NCBI GenBank assembly: GCA_025058735.1
Contig: JANXDX010000006.1
Span: 1-59,317 of the forward strand
DNA length: 59,317 nt
Source of the DNA: Archaeoglobaceae archaeon
GTDB taxonomy: Archaea > Halobacteriota > Archaeoglobi > Archaeoglobales > Archaeoglobaceae
Reading direction: 5' to 3'
The notes beneath the pieces are model-generated. The model saw nothing but the letters and a program-made list of their open reading frames with translations, searched no databases and was not told the origin of the DNA. A program made the translations under genes and the position numbers. Below, piece after piece: positions 1-8,729 of this stretch (the stretch's first letter is position 1; each line of letters opens with the position of its first letter).

Positions 1-1
1 C

Positions 2-1858
2 TTTGGCTTCAACTTCAGCTTAGTCGTTAACACCGTTGATAGAGATGAAGATACAGCCAATCCAAGATTTTGTCAAGGCTGTTTAAGGCAGTTCATAGTC
101 AATTCCAATGCAATTTTTGGAAAGCAGAGGAGTTACTTTGTGATGAGCACTCCAGCGAATGCAAGCGATAGCCTTGGAAGTTGGTGGCATATTCCCTTAA
201 ACACAACTCTTGGAACTTTGGAAATAACAGATGCTTTAGAATTGAATGCGGTTGTTTTAAGAGCAAACATGAGCATTAACGACAGCAATCCAGGCTTTGT
301 TAACTACAACTACCCAACAAAATCTTTGATGAGCTTTTCAACTCAAACAGAGATCCCAGTTGGAGTTGGAAGTGATGGAATTCCATTCAGCGGAGATGAG
401 GCAAGGCTTAAAGCAATTCCAAGGCCAGAGGTTGAGATATATGGTGGAACTATTTATTCAATAATTCACGTATCCCATGTAGATGATGTTGAGTTTAGGA
501 ATTTTGCAGTTTTCGGCTCTATTTATTGGGCTTCTGGAGTTTCTATTGTAGGTAATAATTTCTTTGCTGAGAACATTTTTGCTGGATTGAGGGCAAATGC
601 TTCAGATCCTCAGCTTAGTGGCCTTAGCAGAAGTGGAACTGCTTTCTACATCTCAGGAAAGAATTGGACTGTGAAGAATTCAACTTTTGCCTTCTCCAAT
701 GTTGGTTTTGCCTCATCTTACAGTCGTTCTGGTAAACTTATAAATGTTATCGGCTTTGAAAATCATCCTGCTTTTGGAGAAGGGAGAAACTTTGAAACAT
801 ACGAAAGTTTTAGAGATCTCACTTTATCCATATGCGTTTCGGCAAAAGCTCACTATGGTGCAATTCTTAGTAGTATAGGGGAGATGTTTTCGGTTGAAGA
901 TTGCACCTTTGAAGAAAATGAATATGGAATATGGATAAACACCAACCACAGCTTTGTTTCAAGATCGCTGATCAGAAACAACCTTGGAGTTGGAATAATA
1001 GTATCGAATTTTAAAGGTGAAGATGTAAAGGAGCCAGTGTTCAACATAACAATAACCAAAAATTCGATCTACAACAACTCAAGGCTTGGAATAGATCTTG
1101 TAGATAGTGATCAGCTTGAAATAGCCCTTAGAGGAGATAACGTAACCTTAAACGATGGACTGCTGAATTGTTCACAGCCAAACTGCGGAATGGATTACCC
1201 TGTTATAAGCTATGCTGAATTCGATGAAATGAGTCAAAGGCTGTACGTTGAAGGTTTTATAGGAAATGAAAGCGTTGGTGGCTCAGCAGCTTTTGCAAAT
1301 GCAAAGGTTGAGATCTACTTGGTTAGAAATTCAACCTCTGGAGACAACTTGATTGGAAACAATTGGACTTTTAACAATTTACTCGATAAACACTACGGTG
1401 AAGGTTACATATACTTGGGAGAAATATATGCAAATTCAGCAGGCTACTTTGAAGGAGAAATAGATGTTTCAGGAAAAGGAGTTGATGCAAATTCCATAAT
1501 TTCAGCAATTGCAATTCTCAATGGCAACACTTCTGAATTTGGACCAAATTCGTTGGTGAGAAAAAGGCTGAACTTGTCTGCAGAGATAGATGTTAAAGGT
1601 CTCAATGCAACTTTAAAAGTTAAAGCTTTTGAAAAAGCTAGAAATGTGAAGGTTTACTGGATAAAACCTTTTGGTATTTCAGTTACTTCAATGAGCGGTG
1701 ATTACGATGAAAGTGGAGGTGTTGGTAACTTTTACTGGTGGAAGTTTAGAGAAATTGATACAAGTGAGACTAAGTCCGTCTACCTCAACCTTACTGCAAT
1801 AGGTAGCTTTTCTTTGAGTGAAGCTTTCAACCTCGGCTTAGATCCTGAAAAATTTTAA
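2..1858 (+). CDS. Secreted parallel beta-helix surface protein (C-terminal part; start lies upstream of the window)
   Basis: The frame is open without a stop from base 2, so the gene begins outside the window; the GTG/ATG at 140/143 are unlikely to be its start. The first half of the visible protein has short repeats of the form V-x-N-x-x-F/I, for example around GNNFFAENIF, VKNSTF and ITKNSIYNNS. These are typical of right-handed parallel beta-helix (pectate-lyase-like) proteins. Many N-x-S/T sequons suggest an extracellular glycoprotein. The C-terminal ~130 residues look like a beta-sandwich domain, and no membrane anchor is visible at the end. The fold assignment is fairly safe; substrate and role are unknown. 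Confidence 0.7.
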   Translation, partial: FGFNFSLVVNTVDRDEDTANPRFCQGCLRQFIVNSNAIFGKQRSYFVMSTPANASDSLGSWWHIPLNTTLGTLEITDALELNAVVLRANMSINDSNPGFVNYNYPTKSLMSFSTQTEIPVGVGSDGIPFSGDEARLKAIPRPEVEIYGGTIYSIIHVSHVDDVEFRNFAVFGSIYWASGVSIVGNNFFAENIFAGLRANASDPQLSGLSRSGTAFYISGKNWTVKNSTFAFSNVGFASSYSRSGKLINVIGFENHPAFGEGRNFETYESFRDLTLSICVSAKAHYGAILSSIGEMFSVEDCTFEENEYGIWINTNHSFVSRSLIRNNLGVGIIVSNFKGEDVKEPVFNITITKNSIYNNSRLGIDLVDSDQLEIALRGDNVTLNDGLLNCSQPNCGMDYPVISYAEFDEMSQRLYVEGFIGNESVGGSAAFANAKVEIYLVRNSTSGDNLIGNNWTFNNLLDKHYGEGYIYLGEIYANSAGYFEGEIDVSGKGVDANSIISAIAILNGNTSEFGPNSLVRKRLNLSAEIDVKGLNATLKVKAFEKARNVKVYWIKPFGISVTSMSGDYDESGGVGNFYWWKFREIDTSETKSVYLNLTAIGSFSLSEAFNLGLDPEKF

Positions 1859-1882
1859 AAACCTTTGATCAAGTATTTTTAA

Positions 1883-2662
1883 ATGGCATCGAAGTTCGGC
1901 TTTAGGAAGGCAAAAGAGAGGATCAAGGAGAGAGCTAAAGAGGCGATATTTGAACTTATTGAGAAAGATAGAAACTTTCGCTATGCTTTAGCAGGAGCAC
2001 TTGGATTAAAAGAAACACTTGAGAAAATAGACGAGCATACAAAAATTTTAAAAGATTTTGCAGTTGAATTTTCAAAACTCAGGGATGAAACAATTAAGTT
2101 GAGAGAAGAAGTGAACGAACTAAGGAAAGAAATGTACGCAGGATTCAAGAGACACGACGAACTCTTAATGAGACATGAAGAGGAGATAAAGAAGTTGAGA
2201 GAAGACATGAATGAAGGATTTAGAAGAGTTTGGATAGAAATTGGATTGTTTAGAAAAGAATTTGAAAAAGAAATTAGAGAGATCAGAACTTTCATGGAGA
2301 GATTGTCGATAAGTCTTGAAGAGGAGGCAAACTATGTTGTTAGCTACTTCTTAGAGAAAAGAGGGATCAAAGTAAGTACTGGAAGATTTTTCCTAGATAC
2401 AGAGTATGAGTTCGACATCTACGGAAAAACAGATGATCTAACAGTAGTTGGAGAAGCAAAAACTCGTGTAAGTCCGAACAACGTTCATGAGATGTTGAAA
2501 AAGATCGATGATGCTATGAAAAAGTATCCAGAGTTCTTCAAAGGTAAAGTTTTGAAAGTTCTTTACTGCATGGTTGCAATACCGGGAACAATTGAAGAAG
2601 CAAATAGAAGTGGTATTTGGATAATTAAATCTGCAAAAGAAATAAATGAGCCACAAATCTAA
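1883..2662 (+). CDS. Coiled-coil protein with C-terminal PD-(D/E)XK nuclease-like domain (DUF3782-like)
   Basis: 259 aa. Residues ~45-145 are strongly heptad-like and charged (coiled coil). Residues ~147-235 look like a restriction-endonuclease fold: a helix rich in Glu (147-149), then E176-x-D178, a turn, and E191-A-K193 at the end of a hydrophobic strand. This matches the D-x(n)-E-x-K catalytic pattern. Archaeal proteins with this layout are catalogued as DUF3782-type and are common in thermophiles, but their function is not established. It follows the surface-protein gene by 24 bp on the same strand. The catalytic residues appear intact, so a DNA- or RNA-cleaving role is possible. That is inference. 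Confidence 0.65.
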   Translation: MASKFGFRKAKERIKERAKEAIFELIEKDRNFRYALAGALGLKETLEKIDEHTKILKDFAVEFSKLRDETIKLREEVNELRKEMYAGFKRHDELLMRHEEEIKKLREDMNEGFRRVWIEIGLFRKEFEKEIREIRTFMERLSISLEEEANYVVSYFLEKRGIKVSTGRFFLDTEYEFDIYGKTDDLTVVGEAKTRVSPNNVHEMLKKIDDAMKKYPEFFKGKVLKVLYCMVAIPGTIEEANRSGIWIIKSAKEINEPQI

Positions 2663-2858
2663 AAAATTAGCTTTTCAGCTTTTTATAAATTTAATTTTTA
2701 TTAATAAAAATATTAAAAGTTTTTAAAATTCTAAAAATAAACAACTAGTGTTGGATATGAGTACAAATTCTAGTCTTTTAGTTCTTTATCTCTTCAACTA
2801 AATTAGTAATCTTTTTACTGTTGATTTTTGCGAAAATAAGTTCATCAGTAGTATAAAG

Positions 2859-2932
2859 TGCCGAGGACGGGATTTGAACCCGTGACCTGCAGATTATGAG
2901 TCTGCCGCCCCAACCAGCTAGGCTACCTCGGC
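2859..2932 (-). tRNA. tRNA-Met(CAU), elongator type
   Basis: 74-nt cloverleaf on the minus strand. It has a 7-bp acceptor stem (GCCGAGG/CCTCGGC), a CAU anticodon in loop CTCATAA closed by GCAGA/TCTGC, a T arm with GTTCAAATC, and discriminator A. CCA is not encoded. The G1-C72 pair argues against initiator tRNA. The other CAU tRNA in the window (50496-50570) has the GGGCCCG acceptor typical of tRNA-Ile2, which leaves this one as elongator Met. Confidence 0.9.
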
Positions 2933-2951
2933 TCGATGTATGTGGAGTTGC

Positions 2952-2970
2952 AATTTAAAAATCCTTTCGA
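2952..2970 (-). promoter_or_regulatory. BRE/TATA promoter of tRNA-Met
   Basis: On the minus strand a purine-rich BRE (CGAAAGG) precedes a TATA element (TTTTTAAATT). The TATA box is centred about 25 nt upstream of the tRNA 5' end, the usual archaeal spacing. Confidence 0.6.
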
Positions 2971-3035
2971 TGATTAACGGTTAACATTTTAATTTATTAA
3001 TTTTAAATTATATATTTAATTATTTTATATTTTAT

Positions 3036-3299
3036 GGTAGACAGTACTAAAACTTGCAATCTTCAATCGAAGACTGAGCTGCAAAATGTACATCTTGATC
3101 GAAACTTGTATTTCAGTGTTCTGTTGAATTTTTCAACTGTCTCCCTTTTAACAGAACTGTATAAACCTCTACTGAACCGTTTTTAATTTAGAACTTTCAT
3201 CTTTTCAAAGTTTTCTGAAAACAAGTGCAACAAATTTGGATAGTTCTCTCTTTTAGCGTATTCAATTTTGCTAATCAAAACTAATTCACTTTTATAGGG
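3036..3299 (-). pseudogene. Decayed coding sequence, possibly a transposase C-terminus
   Basis: One minus-strand frame reads as protein-like sequence across this stretch, broken by two in-frame stops and without a start codon. It includes KRETVEKFNRTLKYKF, which resembles the E-x-x-x-R-x-x-K helix near the end of many DDE transposases. No terminal inverted repeats or target duplications are visible. The coding origin is likely; the transposase identity is a guess. The rest of 2663-3397 is AT-rich and holds only the tRNA and its promoter. Confidence 0.3.
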
Positions 3300-3397
3300 T
3301 TAAACTGACTCAACTTTGACCTTCAAAAGTTTAAAGTCTCCAATGTTTTTACTTTTCGTAGAAGAAAACCTTAAATTTTATCGATCTAGTTAACTCA

Positions 3398-4321
3398 ATG
3401 GAACTTGCCGGAACTTTGATTCTTCCATTAGTATCTTTTTTAATAGCCTTCTTCTCCTCACCAGCTGGAGTAAGTGGAGCTTTTCTTCTTTTACCTTTTC
3501 AAGTCAGTGTTCTAAATTTCACTTCCCCATCTGTAAGTTCTACCAACTTCGTTTACAACTTGATAGCAATTCCTAGCGGTGTTTACAGATACGCTAGAGA
3601 GGACAGAATAGTTTGGCCGCTAGTTTTTACAATTATCCTAGGTACATTCTCAGGAGTGTTTGTCGGAGCTTACCTTAGAGTAACTTACTTCTTCGATCCA
3701 AAGATCTTCAAACTCTTTGTAGGATCTGTATTGCTTTATCTAGGCCTAAAAGTTCTCCACTCTGTAGTAAGTCCAGATCTAAAATCCAAAGAGTTGGAGA
3801 AAAAATTTAAGGAAAGAGTTGATGCTATAAAAAGAGAGCAGATGAAAAGATTGGTAGCTGGATTGCCAAAGGAAGCTGTAGTTAAGACGAGAAAAGTTGA
3901 TTTGAAAAAGATAGAATACGATTTTTGGGGAGAAACTTTTTCATTTCAACCTTTACTTGTTTTCCTGGTAACTTTCTCAGTTGGAATATTGAGCGGGATC
4001 TATGGAATAGGCGGAGGAACTGTGATAGCTCCAATACTTTCAACATACTTTAAATTGCCAGTTTACACGATCGCAGGCGCAACTTTGCTTGGATCGTTTT
4101 TAACTTCAGCCTTTGGTATTCTGAGCTATTATTTAACAGGTTATCCGCCAGACTGGAGAATTGGATTAGCTTTTGGTTTTGGCGGTATTTTTGGAATGTA
4201 CTTTGGAGCAAGATTTCAAAAGTACATGCCATTGAAAGCTGTAAAGGTAGTTCTTTCTGCAATAGTTTTAGGAGTAGCTGTTAACTACATACTGCAATTT
4301 TTTGGCATCACAACTCCTTAA
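3398..4321 (+). CDS. TauE/SafE-family membrane exporter (sulfite/organosulfonate type)
   Basis: 307 aa with about eight hydrophobic segments in two halves, split by a charged cytoplasmic loop (~residues 120-175). The second half carries the glycine-rich family signature G-I-Y-G-I-G-G-G-T. In this family the two repeats form a permease that exports sulfite, sulfoacetate or related anions. In a sulfate reducer, exporting excess sulfite is an attractive role, but specificity cannot be read from sequence. It stands alone and its 3' end overlaps the convergent DUF61 gene by 14 bp. Confidence 0.8.
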   Translation: MELAGTLILPLVSFLIAFFSSPAGVSGAFLLLPFQVSVLNFTSPSVSSTNFVYNLIAIPSGVYRYAREDRIVWPLVFTIILGTFSGVFVGAYLRVTYFFDPKIFKLFVGSVLLYLGLKVLHSVVSPDLKSKELEKKFKERVDAIKREQMKRLVAGLPKEAVVKTRKVDLKKIEYDFWGETFSFQPLLVFLVTFSVGILSGIYGIGGGTVIAPILSTYFKLPVYTIAGATLLGSFLTSAFGILSYYLTGYPPDWRIGLAFGFGGIFGMYFGARFQKYMPLKAVKVVLSAIVLGVAVNYILQFFGITTP

Positions 4322-4718
4322 ACTCAACTCTAAAAAGTATCTGACTAGCTGTTCTGAGTTTTTTCCTTATCTGTGGTAATTCGTACATGTATATCATAAG
4401 TGCATCGTCAACTTTTCTATCTATTCCAAAGGCTTTCCTTATGAATTCGATATGCAATTTATCTCTAACGTAAGCTACTCTTTCTCTACCAAACTCAGTC
4501 AACTCTAAAACAATTGGGATCTTAAACCTTTCCCAATCTATTTCATCTACATATTTAGCTACAAACTTCAGTTCATCTTTCTCAACGTAGTATTCGTTCC
4601 CATCTTTAGCTCTTATCTTTGGATTTTTCTCTTCCAACATTTCCTTTAAACTTCTAGATCTTTCTGCTATGTGTCTATTTATAGATTCCACAAGTTTTGC
4701 TAGAATTCTTTCATTCAC
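4308..4718 (-). CDS. DUF61 / UPF0216 family conserved archaeal protein
   Basis: 136 aa, no membrane segments. The N-terminal region INRHIAERSRSLKEMLEE and the later D-G-N-E-Y-Y-V and R-F-K-I-P-I-V-L-E segments match the archaeal DUF61 (UPF0216) family, which has no assigned function. Its ATG overlaps the stop of the upstream SAM hydrolase gene (ATGA, 4715-4718), so the two are translationally coupled. The pairing is the only functional hint. Confidence 0.75.
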   Translation of the reverse strand: MNERILAKLVESINRHIAERSRSLKEMLEEKNPKIRAKDGNEYYVEKDELKFVAKYVDEIDWERFKIPIVLELTEFGRERVAYVRDKLHIEFIRKAFGIDRKVDDALMIYMYELPQIRKKLRTASQILFRVEFKEL

Positions 4719-5464
4719 AAAAACACCTCCAGCTCAATTTCAACATTACCTCTTTTTATTCCAAGCAGTTCAGCTGCACTCCCATTCCTAACGCTGAGTT
4801 CTAAAGTGTTGAAGCTGTTTATCAAAGCCAAAGTTTCACCTACCTCAACTTCCGAATATGTTCTCACCAGGGGGAACTTCACACCTCTACAGATATAACC
4901 CTTTGCCTTCACAAACTCCTTTGGAAAATTTGTTATCAAGTTGCCGAACTTGTCAACGTAAACGACTTTACACTTTATTTTTTCACCTATTTTAAAATCG
5001 TAGATGTCGAGCTTTTCCATCTCTTTTATCTCTTCTAAAAAGTCGTATCGCTGCAGAGATATAAGAGCTGCGGCTGGAGAAAAAACATCTCTTCCATGAA
5101 ATGTATATGAAAGTTCTCCGACAAGCGATGATATAGATTCATCTATTCTGAAAATTTTTTTGATTCCATCTTTTGCAGCTGATTGATAACAGATTCCGTT
5201 GTCTGGAGCTATAAATACGTGGTTTTTTGTAAAAACTGCTAAGGCTCTCCTTTTACTTCCAACCCCTGGATCAACTACTGCAACGTGTATTGCACTTTTG
5301 AAGTATCTGTAAGAGTGGTAAAGCAAAAAAGCTCCTTGAAGTACGTTTTGTGGTTCAACGTTATGAGTTATGTCTACAATTTTAGCGTTTGGATTTATAC
5401 TTAAAATTACACCTTTCATAACTCCAGGGTAGAAGTCGCCAAAGTCTGTAAGCAGTGTGATCAT
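4715..5464 (-). CDS. SAM hydroxide adenosyltransferase (SAM hydrolase; DUF62 family)
   Basis: 249 aa. The family splits S-adenosylmethionine into adenosine and methionine, using water rather than chloride or fluoride. The N-terminus L-L-T-D-F-G-D, the D-P-G-V-G-S loop (65-70), A-P-D-N-G (86-90) and F-H-G-R-D-V-F-S-P (122-130) are hallmark segments. The proposed activating triad Asp-Arg-His is present as D65, R72 (or R73) and H123. The 21-23 residue insertion that marks halogenases is not evident. First gene of a two-gene unit with DUF61. Confidence 0.85.
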   Translation of the reverse strand: MITLLTDFGDFYPGVMKGVILSINPNAKIVDITHNVEPQNVLQGAFLLYHSYRYFKSAIHVAVVDPGVGSKRRALAVFTKNHVFIAPDNGICYQSAAKDGIKKIFRIDESISSLVGELSYTFHGRDVFSPAAALISLQRYDFLEEIKEMEKLDIYDFKIGEKIKCKVVYVDKFGNLITNFPKEFVKAKGYICRGVKFPLVRTYSEVEVGETLALINSFNTLELSVRNGSAAELLGIKRGNVEIELEVFL

Positions 5465-5636
5465 GTTTGATCGTAGTGTTGCTTTTAAAAGTAACTAATT
5501 CAAAATTAACTATAAAAATCTTTTTACAAACTCTACCAATAGTTATTACTAAAAAAGATTAAACTAATTAATTTAAAAATTGAATATAAATATTATTTTT
5601 AAATATTAAATTTAAAGATTTTTATTAAAATATTAA

Positions 5637-6164
5637 ATGCTGTTTAAACAAAAAACATATATTTCAAAAGAGACATTTAGCGTGGTTCGAAGAATTGAAC
5701 TTCCAGGAATAGGAACAAAGTATGAGCTTGAAACAAAAAAAGGTGATAAAATAGCAATAGTATTTCTTTTTCCAGAAAAAGTCCAACTTTATCTTCTTCC
5801 AAAATCTTCAAAAGATGCTTTATCAGTAGAGATGAATGTAGATGAGGCTAGAAGGCTTGGGAACATTCTTTTTGGAGCTACGATGAAGTGTGAAAAGGAA
5901 AGAATTGAAGTATCTTTTTCTGAAATTTCAGCCATACGTTTGATGCTACACACGTATAGAATAGGTAAGAACTTGGATGGGAAATCGATAGAAGATCTTC
6001 AAATAAGAAAAAGAGCTGGAGTTACTGTAATAGCGGTTTCAAGGAACAACGAAGTAATTGTAAACCCATTACCATCTTTTACTTTCAAAGAGGGAGACAA
6101 AATAGTTGTTGTAGGAGAAAAAAATCAGATAGAACAGTTCGAAAGAGAGATTCTAGAGATTTAA
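5637..6164 (+). CDS. TrkA-C (RCK_C) regulatory subunit of a K+/H+ antiporter, KhtT-like
   Basis: 175 aa, soluble. Residues ~110-175 form an RCK_C/TrkA-C domain (G-K-S-I-E-D-L, then V-T-V-I-A-V, F-K-E-G-D-K-I-V-V-V-G). The N-terminal ~100 residues resemble the partner domain of KhtT-type proteins. Its TAA stop abuts the ATG of the next gene, a CPA2 antiporter, as in khtTU-type pairs where the RCK_C subunit gates K+ efflux through a nucleotide or ion ligand. The upstream 170 bp is AT-rich and holds the likely promoter. Confidence 0.8.
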   Translation: MLFKQKTYISKETFSVVRRIELPGIGTKYELETKKGDKIAIVFLFPEKVQLYLLPKSSKDALSVEMNVDEARRLGNILFGATMKCEKERIEVSFSEISAIRLMLHTYRIGKNLDGKSIEDLQIRKRAGVTVIAVSRNNEVIVNPLPSFTFKEGDKIVVVGEKNQIEQFEREILEI

Positions 6165-7226
6165 ATGGAAGTTTTCTTAGCTATAACTATTTGCGCGTTG
6201 TTAGCTTATCTGGTAAAAACTTTTTCACTCCCTTCTATCCCCCTCTACATAGTTTTAGGTTTAATTTTAGGCAATTCCGGACTCAAAATTTTGAAGAGTA
6301 GCGAAGTTTCAGATGTTTTTTCAGAACTTGGAGCAGTCCTTCTAGCTTTTTACATTGGAATGCAGCTGAATTTTTCAACTTTAAAAAAAGTTGAAAATTT
6401 CTACTCTGGAATTGCAGACCTAATTTTGAACTTCTTGCCAATACTTTTTTTAACAGCCTTTTTAGGTTTTGAATTGAAAGATGCTTTAGTTTTATCTCTA
6501 GCTATTTATACAAGTAGTACTATCATGGTTTTTAGATCACTTGTAGAAAACAAAAAACTAGCTCTTCCGGAGTCTGAAACAATTGTTTGGATAATGGTGT
6601 TCGAAGATCTGGTTATCTTGATTTTACTTCCTGTAGTTTTTGCTTTCCACGTGGAGATATATGGAATATTTATTGTGATCTTTTCAACTTTCCTGATCTA
6701 CAACTTTTCAGAAAAGTTGAAGGTTGTTAAGCTGGGAGAAGATGTGGCAGCTTTAGTTTCTTTATCAATACCAGCTTTTGCAGTAGTTATTTCCAAGGTT
6801 TTCGATTTTCCATCTGTTTTATCTGCAATATTTTTTGGTTTTGCATGTTCAAAAGTTAAAGAAATAGAAAAAGCAATCTTACCATTTAAAGAAGTTTTTC
6901 TTTCCCTTTTCTTCCTTTTCTTTGCAGCAAAAATAAGCTTCTCTGTCTTTCCAGATGTAAAAGTATTTTTAATTATTTTGATCTTGGCCGTAATTTTAAA
7001 GATCCTTGCCGGTATCTTAGCTGGGTTGATAGTCCACAGATCTTTTAATTCTGGAATAGAGATCGGTGCTACAATTGTTCCAAGGGGAGAATTTTCTATT
7101 TTACTTGCAATGTTTCTAGGAAATGAAACCGTTTCAGCAGTAATAACGTTGTTAGTTTTAGTATCATCGATCCTTGGAAGCTTTACAGCGAAGTACAGCT
7201 ACAAGTTAAAATCAATTTCTGTTTAA
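6165..7226 (+). CDS. CPA2-family K+(Na+)/H+ antiporter, KhtU/Kef-like membrane subunit
   Basis: 353 aa, almost entirely membrane segments (about 11-12). It carries the F-E-D-L-V-I-L motif near residue 147, typical of the ion-binding region of CPA2 exchangers, and P-R-G-E-F-S near the C-terminus. It ends after the membrane domain with no fused RCK domain; that function is supplied by the preceding gene. Likely role: pH or K+ homeostasis at the cytoplasmic membrane. Ion specificity is inferred from the family. Confidence 0.85.
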   Translation: MEVFLAITICALLAYLVKTFSLPSIPLYIVLGLILGNSGLKILKSSEVSDVFSELGAVLLAFYIGMQLNFSTLKKVENFYSGIADLILNFLPILFLTAFLGFELKDALVLSLAIYTSSTIMVFRSLVENKKLALPESETIVWIMVFEDLVILILLPVVFAFHVEIYGIFIVIFSTFLIYNFSEKLKVVKLGEDVAALVSLSIPAFAVVISKVFDFPSVLSAIFFGFACSKVKEIEKAILPFKEVFLSLFFLFFAAKISFSVFPDVKVFLIILILAVILKILAGILAGLIVHRSFNSGIEIGATIVPRGEFSILLAMFLGNETVSAVITLLVLVSSILGSFTAKYSYKLKSISV

Positions 7227-7356
7227 TTTATTTTAAAAATTATTTTATAATAGTATTTTTTGTTATTAAAAAGGTTAAAAATTTCATATTAATAATAAAT
7301 ATTAAACAATTATATAATTAATTTACAGAAAATTTAAAAAACGTTACTGTACATCT

Positions 7357-8081
7357 TTGTGTTACATCGCTCAGCAATGTACTTTGATCTTAGTCTGCTG
7401 CGTTGGACTTGAGGAGATGGGTAAAGAGGGGTACTGTAAAAATTACGATCTTGAGTGTGCTCTAAACTACACGTTGTCGGATCTCGGGCTGCTGCAGAAC
7501 TTGAAGGTAATGAATGTTCAAAAACTGCATGAAAAGTTCTTGATAGATAAGAACGTATTACAACCAAAAGCATCTCTTTCACCGATCGTGCAGATCAAAG
7601 GGAAAAACGTACAGTTTTGAATACAGAAAAGTACTATCAAAGTTCAGAAGAAACAAAAAAGTTGAATATGTAGCGATTATGCAATTTTGCTTTGTTGATA
7701 AAAAATATACGTAGCTTACGTCAAGTTTAAAGACTCAGAAGTAGATCGTCTAACTTCGACTCCTTGACAAGTTTTACGCCCTCGATCAAAAACTTCCTGG
7801 CTACTTACTACAGCAAATGGCTTAAGGGTAAAAGGATCGAAGTTTACGAAAAAGGATCTCAACATCTCAGTCGAAAGTTTGACTACCAAGATCACGAGTT
7901 CAAGGTGAATGATTTAATGGAAGATTTAGTCAGCAAAAAACTTGAGGAAAGATGGAAACGCTTAAAAAAGATAAGCTTAGTTTTTACGTTCAAAAATAGC
8001 AGATTACTAAGTCCCCAGGTTTCTGATGGAATTGCAGAAATGATAAGAAAAGAACTGCTTGAAAAAGTTGAAGATGAGTAG
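7357..8081 (+). pseudogene. Decayed protein-coding gene, identity unknown
   Basis: Four plus-strand open segments in shifting frames succeed each other: 7357-7620, ~7616-7720, ~7720-7768 and 7764-8081. All read as natural protein sequence. The last one (105 aa) is charged and helical and ends QVSDGIAEMIRKELLEK. Together they would make a protein of roughly 240 aa broken by several frameshifts. I do not recognise the family. The terminal 105-aa frame could still be expressed from its ATG at 7764. The flanks (7227-7356 and 8082-8198) are AT-rich and empty apart from the ferritin promoter region. Confidence 0.4.
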
Positions 8082-8198
8082 AGATATTTTAATGTGAATT
8101 GGCCAGACTTGGAAGTAAAGTTGTTTCTAGCTAGATGAAAAAAATTAAAAAGTCAGAAAGATTTATAAATTTAGATTAGAAAAAACTCAGGTGATCGA

Positions 8199-8729
8199 AT
8201 GGCCATTAGTGAAAAAGTTTTAAAAGCTTTAAACGCACAACTGAACAGAGAAATATATTCTGCGTATCTTTATTTATCTATGTCAGCCTACTTTGAATCG
8301 ATCAACCTTAAGGGCTTTTCAAACTGGATGAGAGTACAATGGCAAGAAGAACTTGTGCATGCGATGAAGTTTTTCGACTACATAACAAGCCGCGGTGGAA
8401 GAGTTGAGTTGTATGGAATTGAAACTCCACCAAAAGAATGGAAATCTCCAATAGATGTGTTTGAATTTGCTTTGAACCATGAAAAAAATGTTACATCTAG
8501 GATCAACGAACTCGTAGAACTTTCAATGGCAGAAAAAGATTATGCAACACTCAACATGTTACGGTGGTTTATCGATGAACAGGTTGAGGAAGAGAAGAGT
8601 TTTGAAGAAATTCTAATAAAACTTAGGTTTGTTGGAAGTGATGCGAGAGCTTTGTTTTTCTTAGATGCTGAGCTTGCAAAGAGAAAATTTGGTGTAGAAG
8701 ATGAAACTGGAAGCTCTTTACAAGATTAG
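8199..8729 (+). CDS. ftn: Ferritin, Archaeoglobus type
   Basis: 176 aa four-helix ferritin that oxidises Fe(II) and stores Fe(III) in a protein shell. Ferroxidase ligands are in place: E18, E51, H54, E95, and E127/E131 in the fourth helix. It aligns from memory with A. fulgidus ferritin with a one-residue offset. At the position of A. fulgidus K150-R151, the pair linked to its open tetrahedral 24-mer, this protein has A149-R150. The last 29 bp overlap the ferric reductase gene, which implies co-translation of storage and release functions. Confidence 0.93.
   Translation: MAISEKVLKALNAQLNREIYSAYLYLSMSAYFESINLKGFSNWMRVQWQEELVHAMKFFDYITSRGGRVELYGIETPPKEWKSPIDVFEFALNHEKNVTSRINELVELSMAEKDYATLNMLRWFIDEQVEEEKSFEEILIKLRFVGSDARALFFLDAELAKRKFGVEDETGSSLQD

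Noticed and set aside
5637-7226. Possible single fused Kef-type antiporter
   Set aside because: A TAA stop separates the two frames cleanly and the second gene starts with its own ATG, as in khtTU-type pairs.
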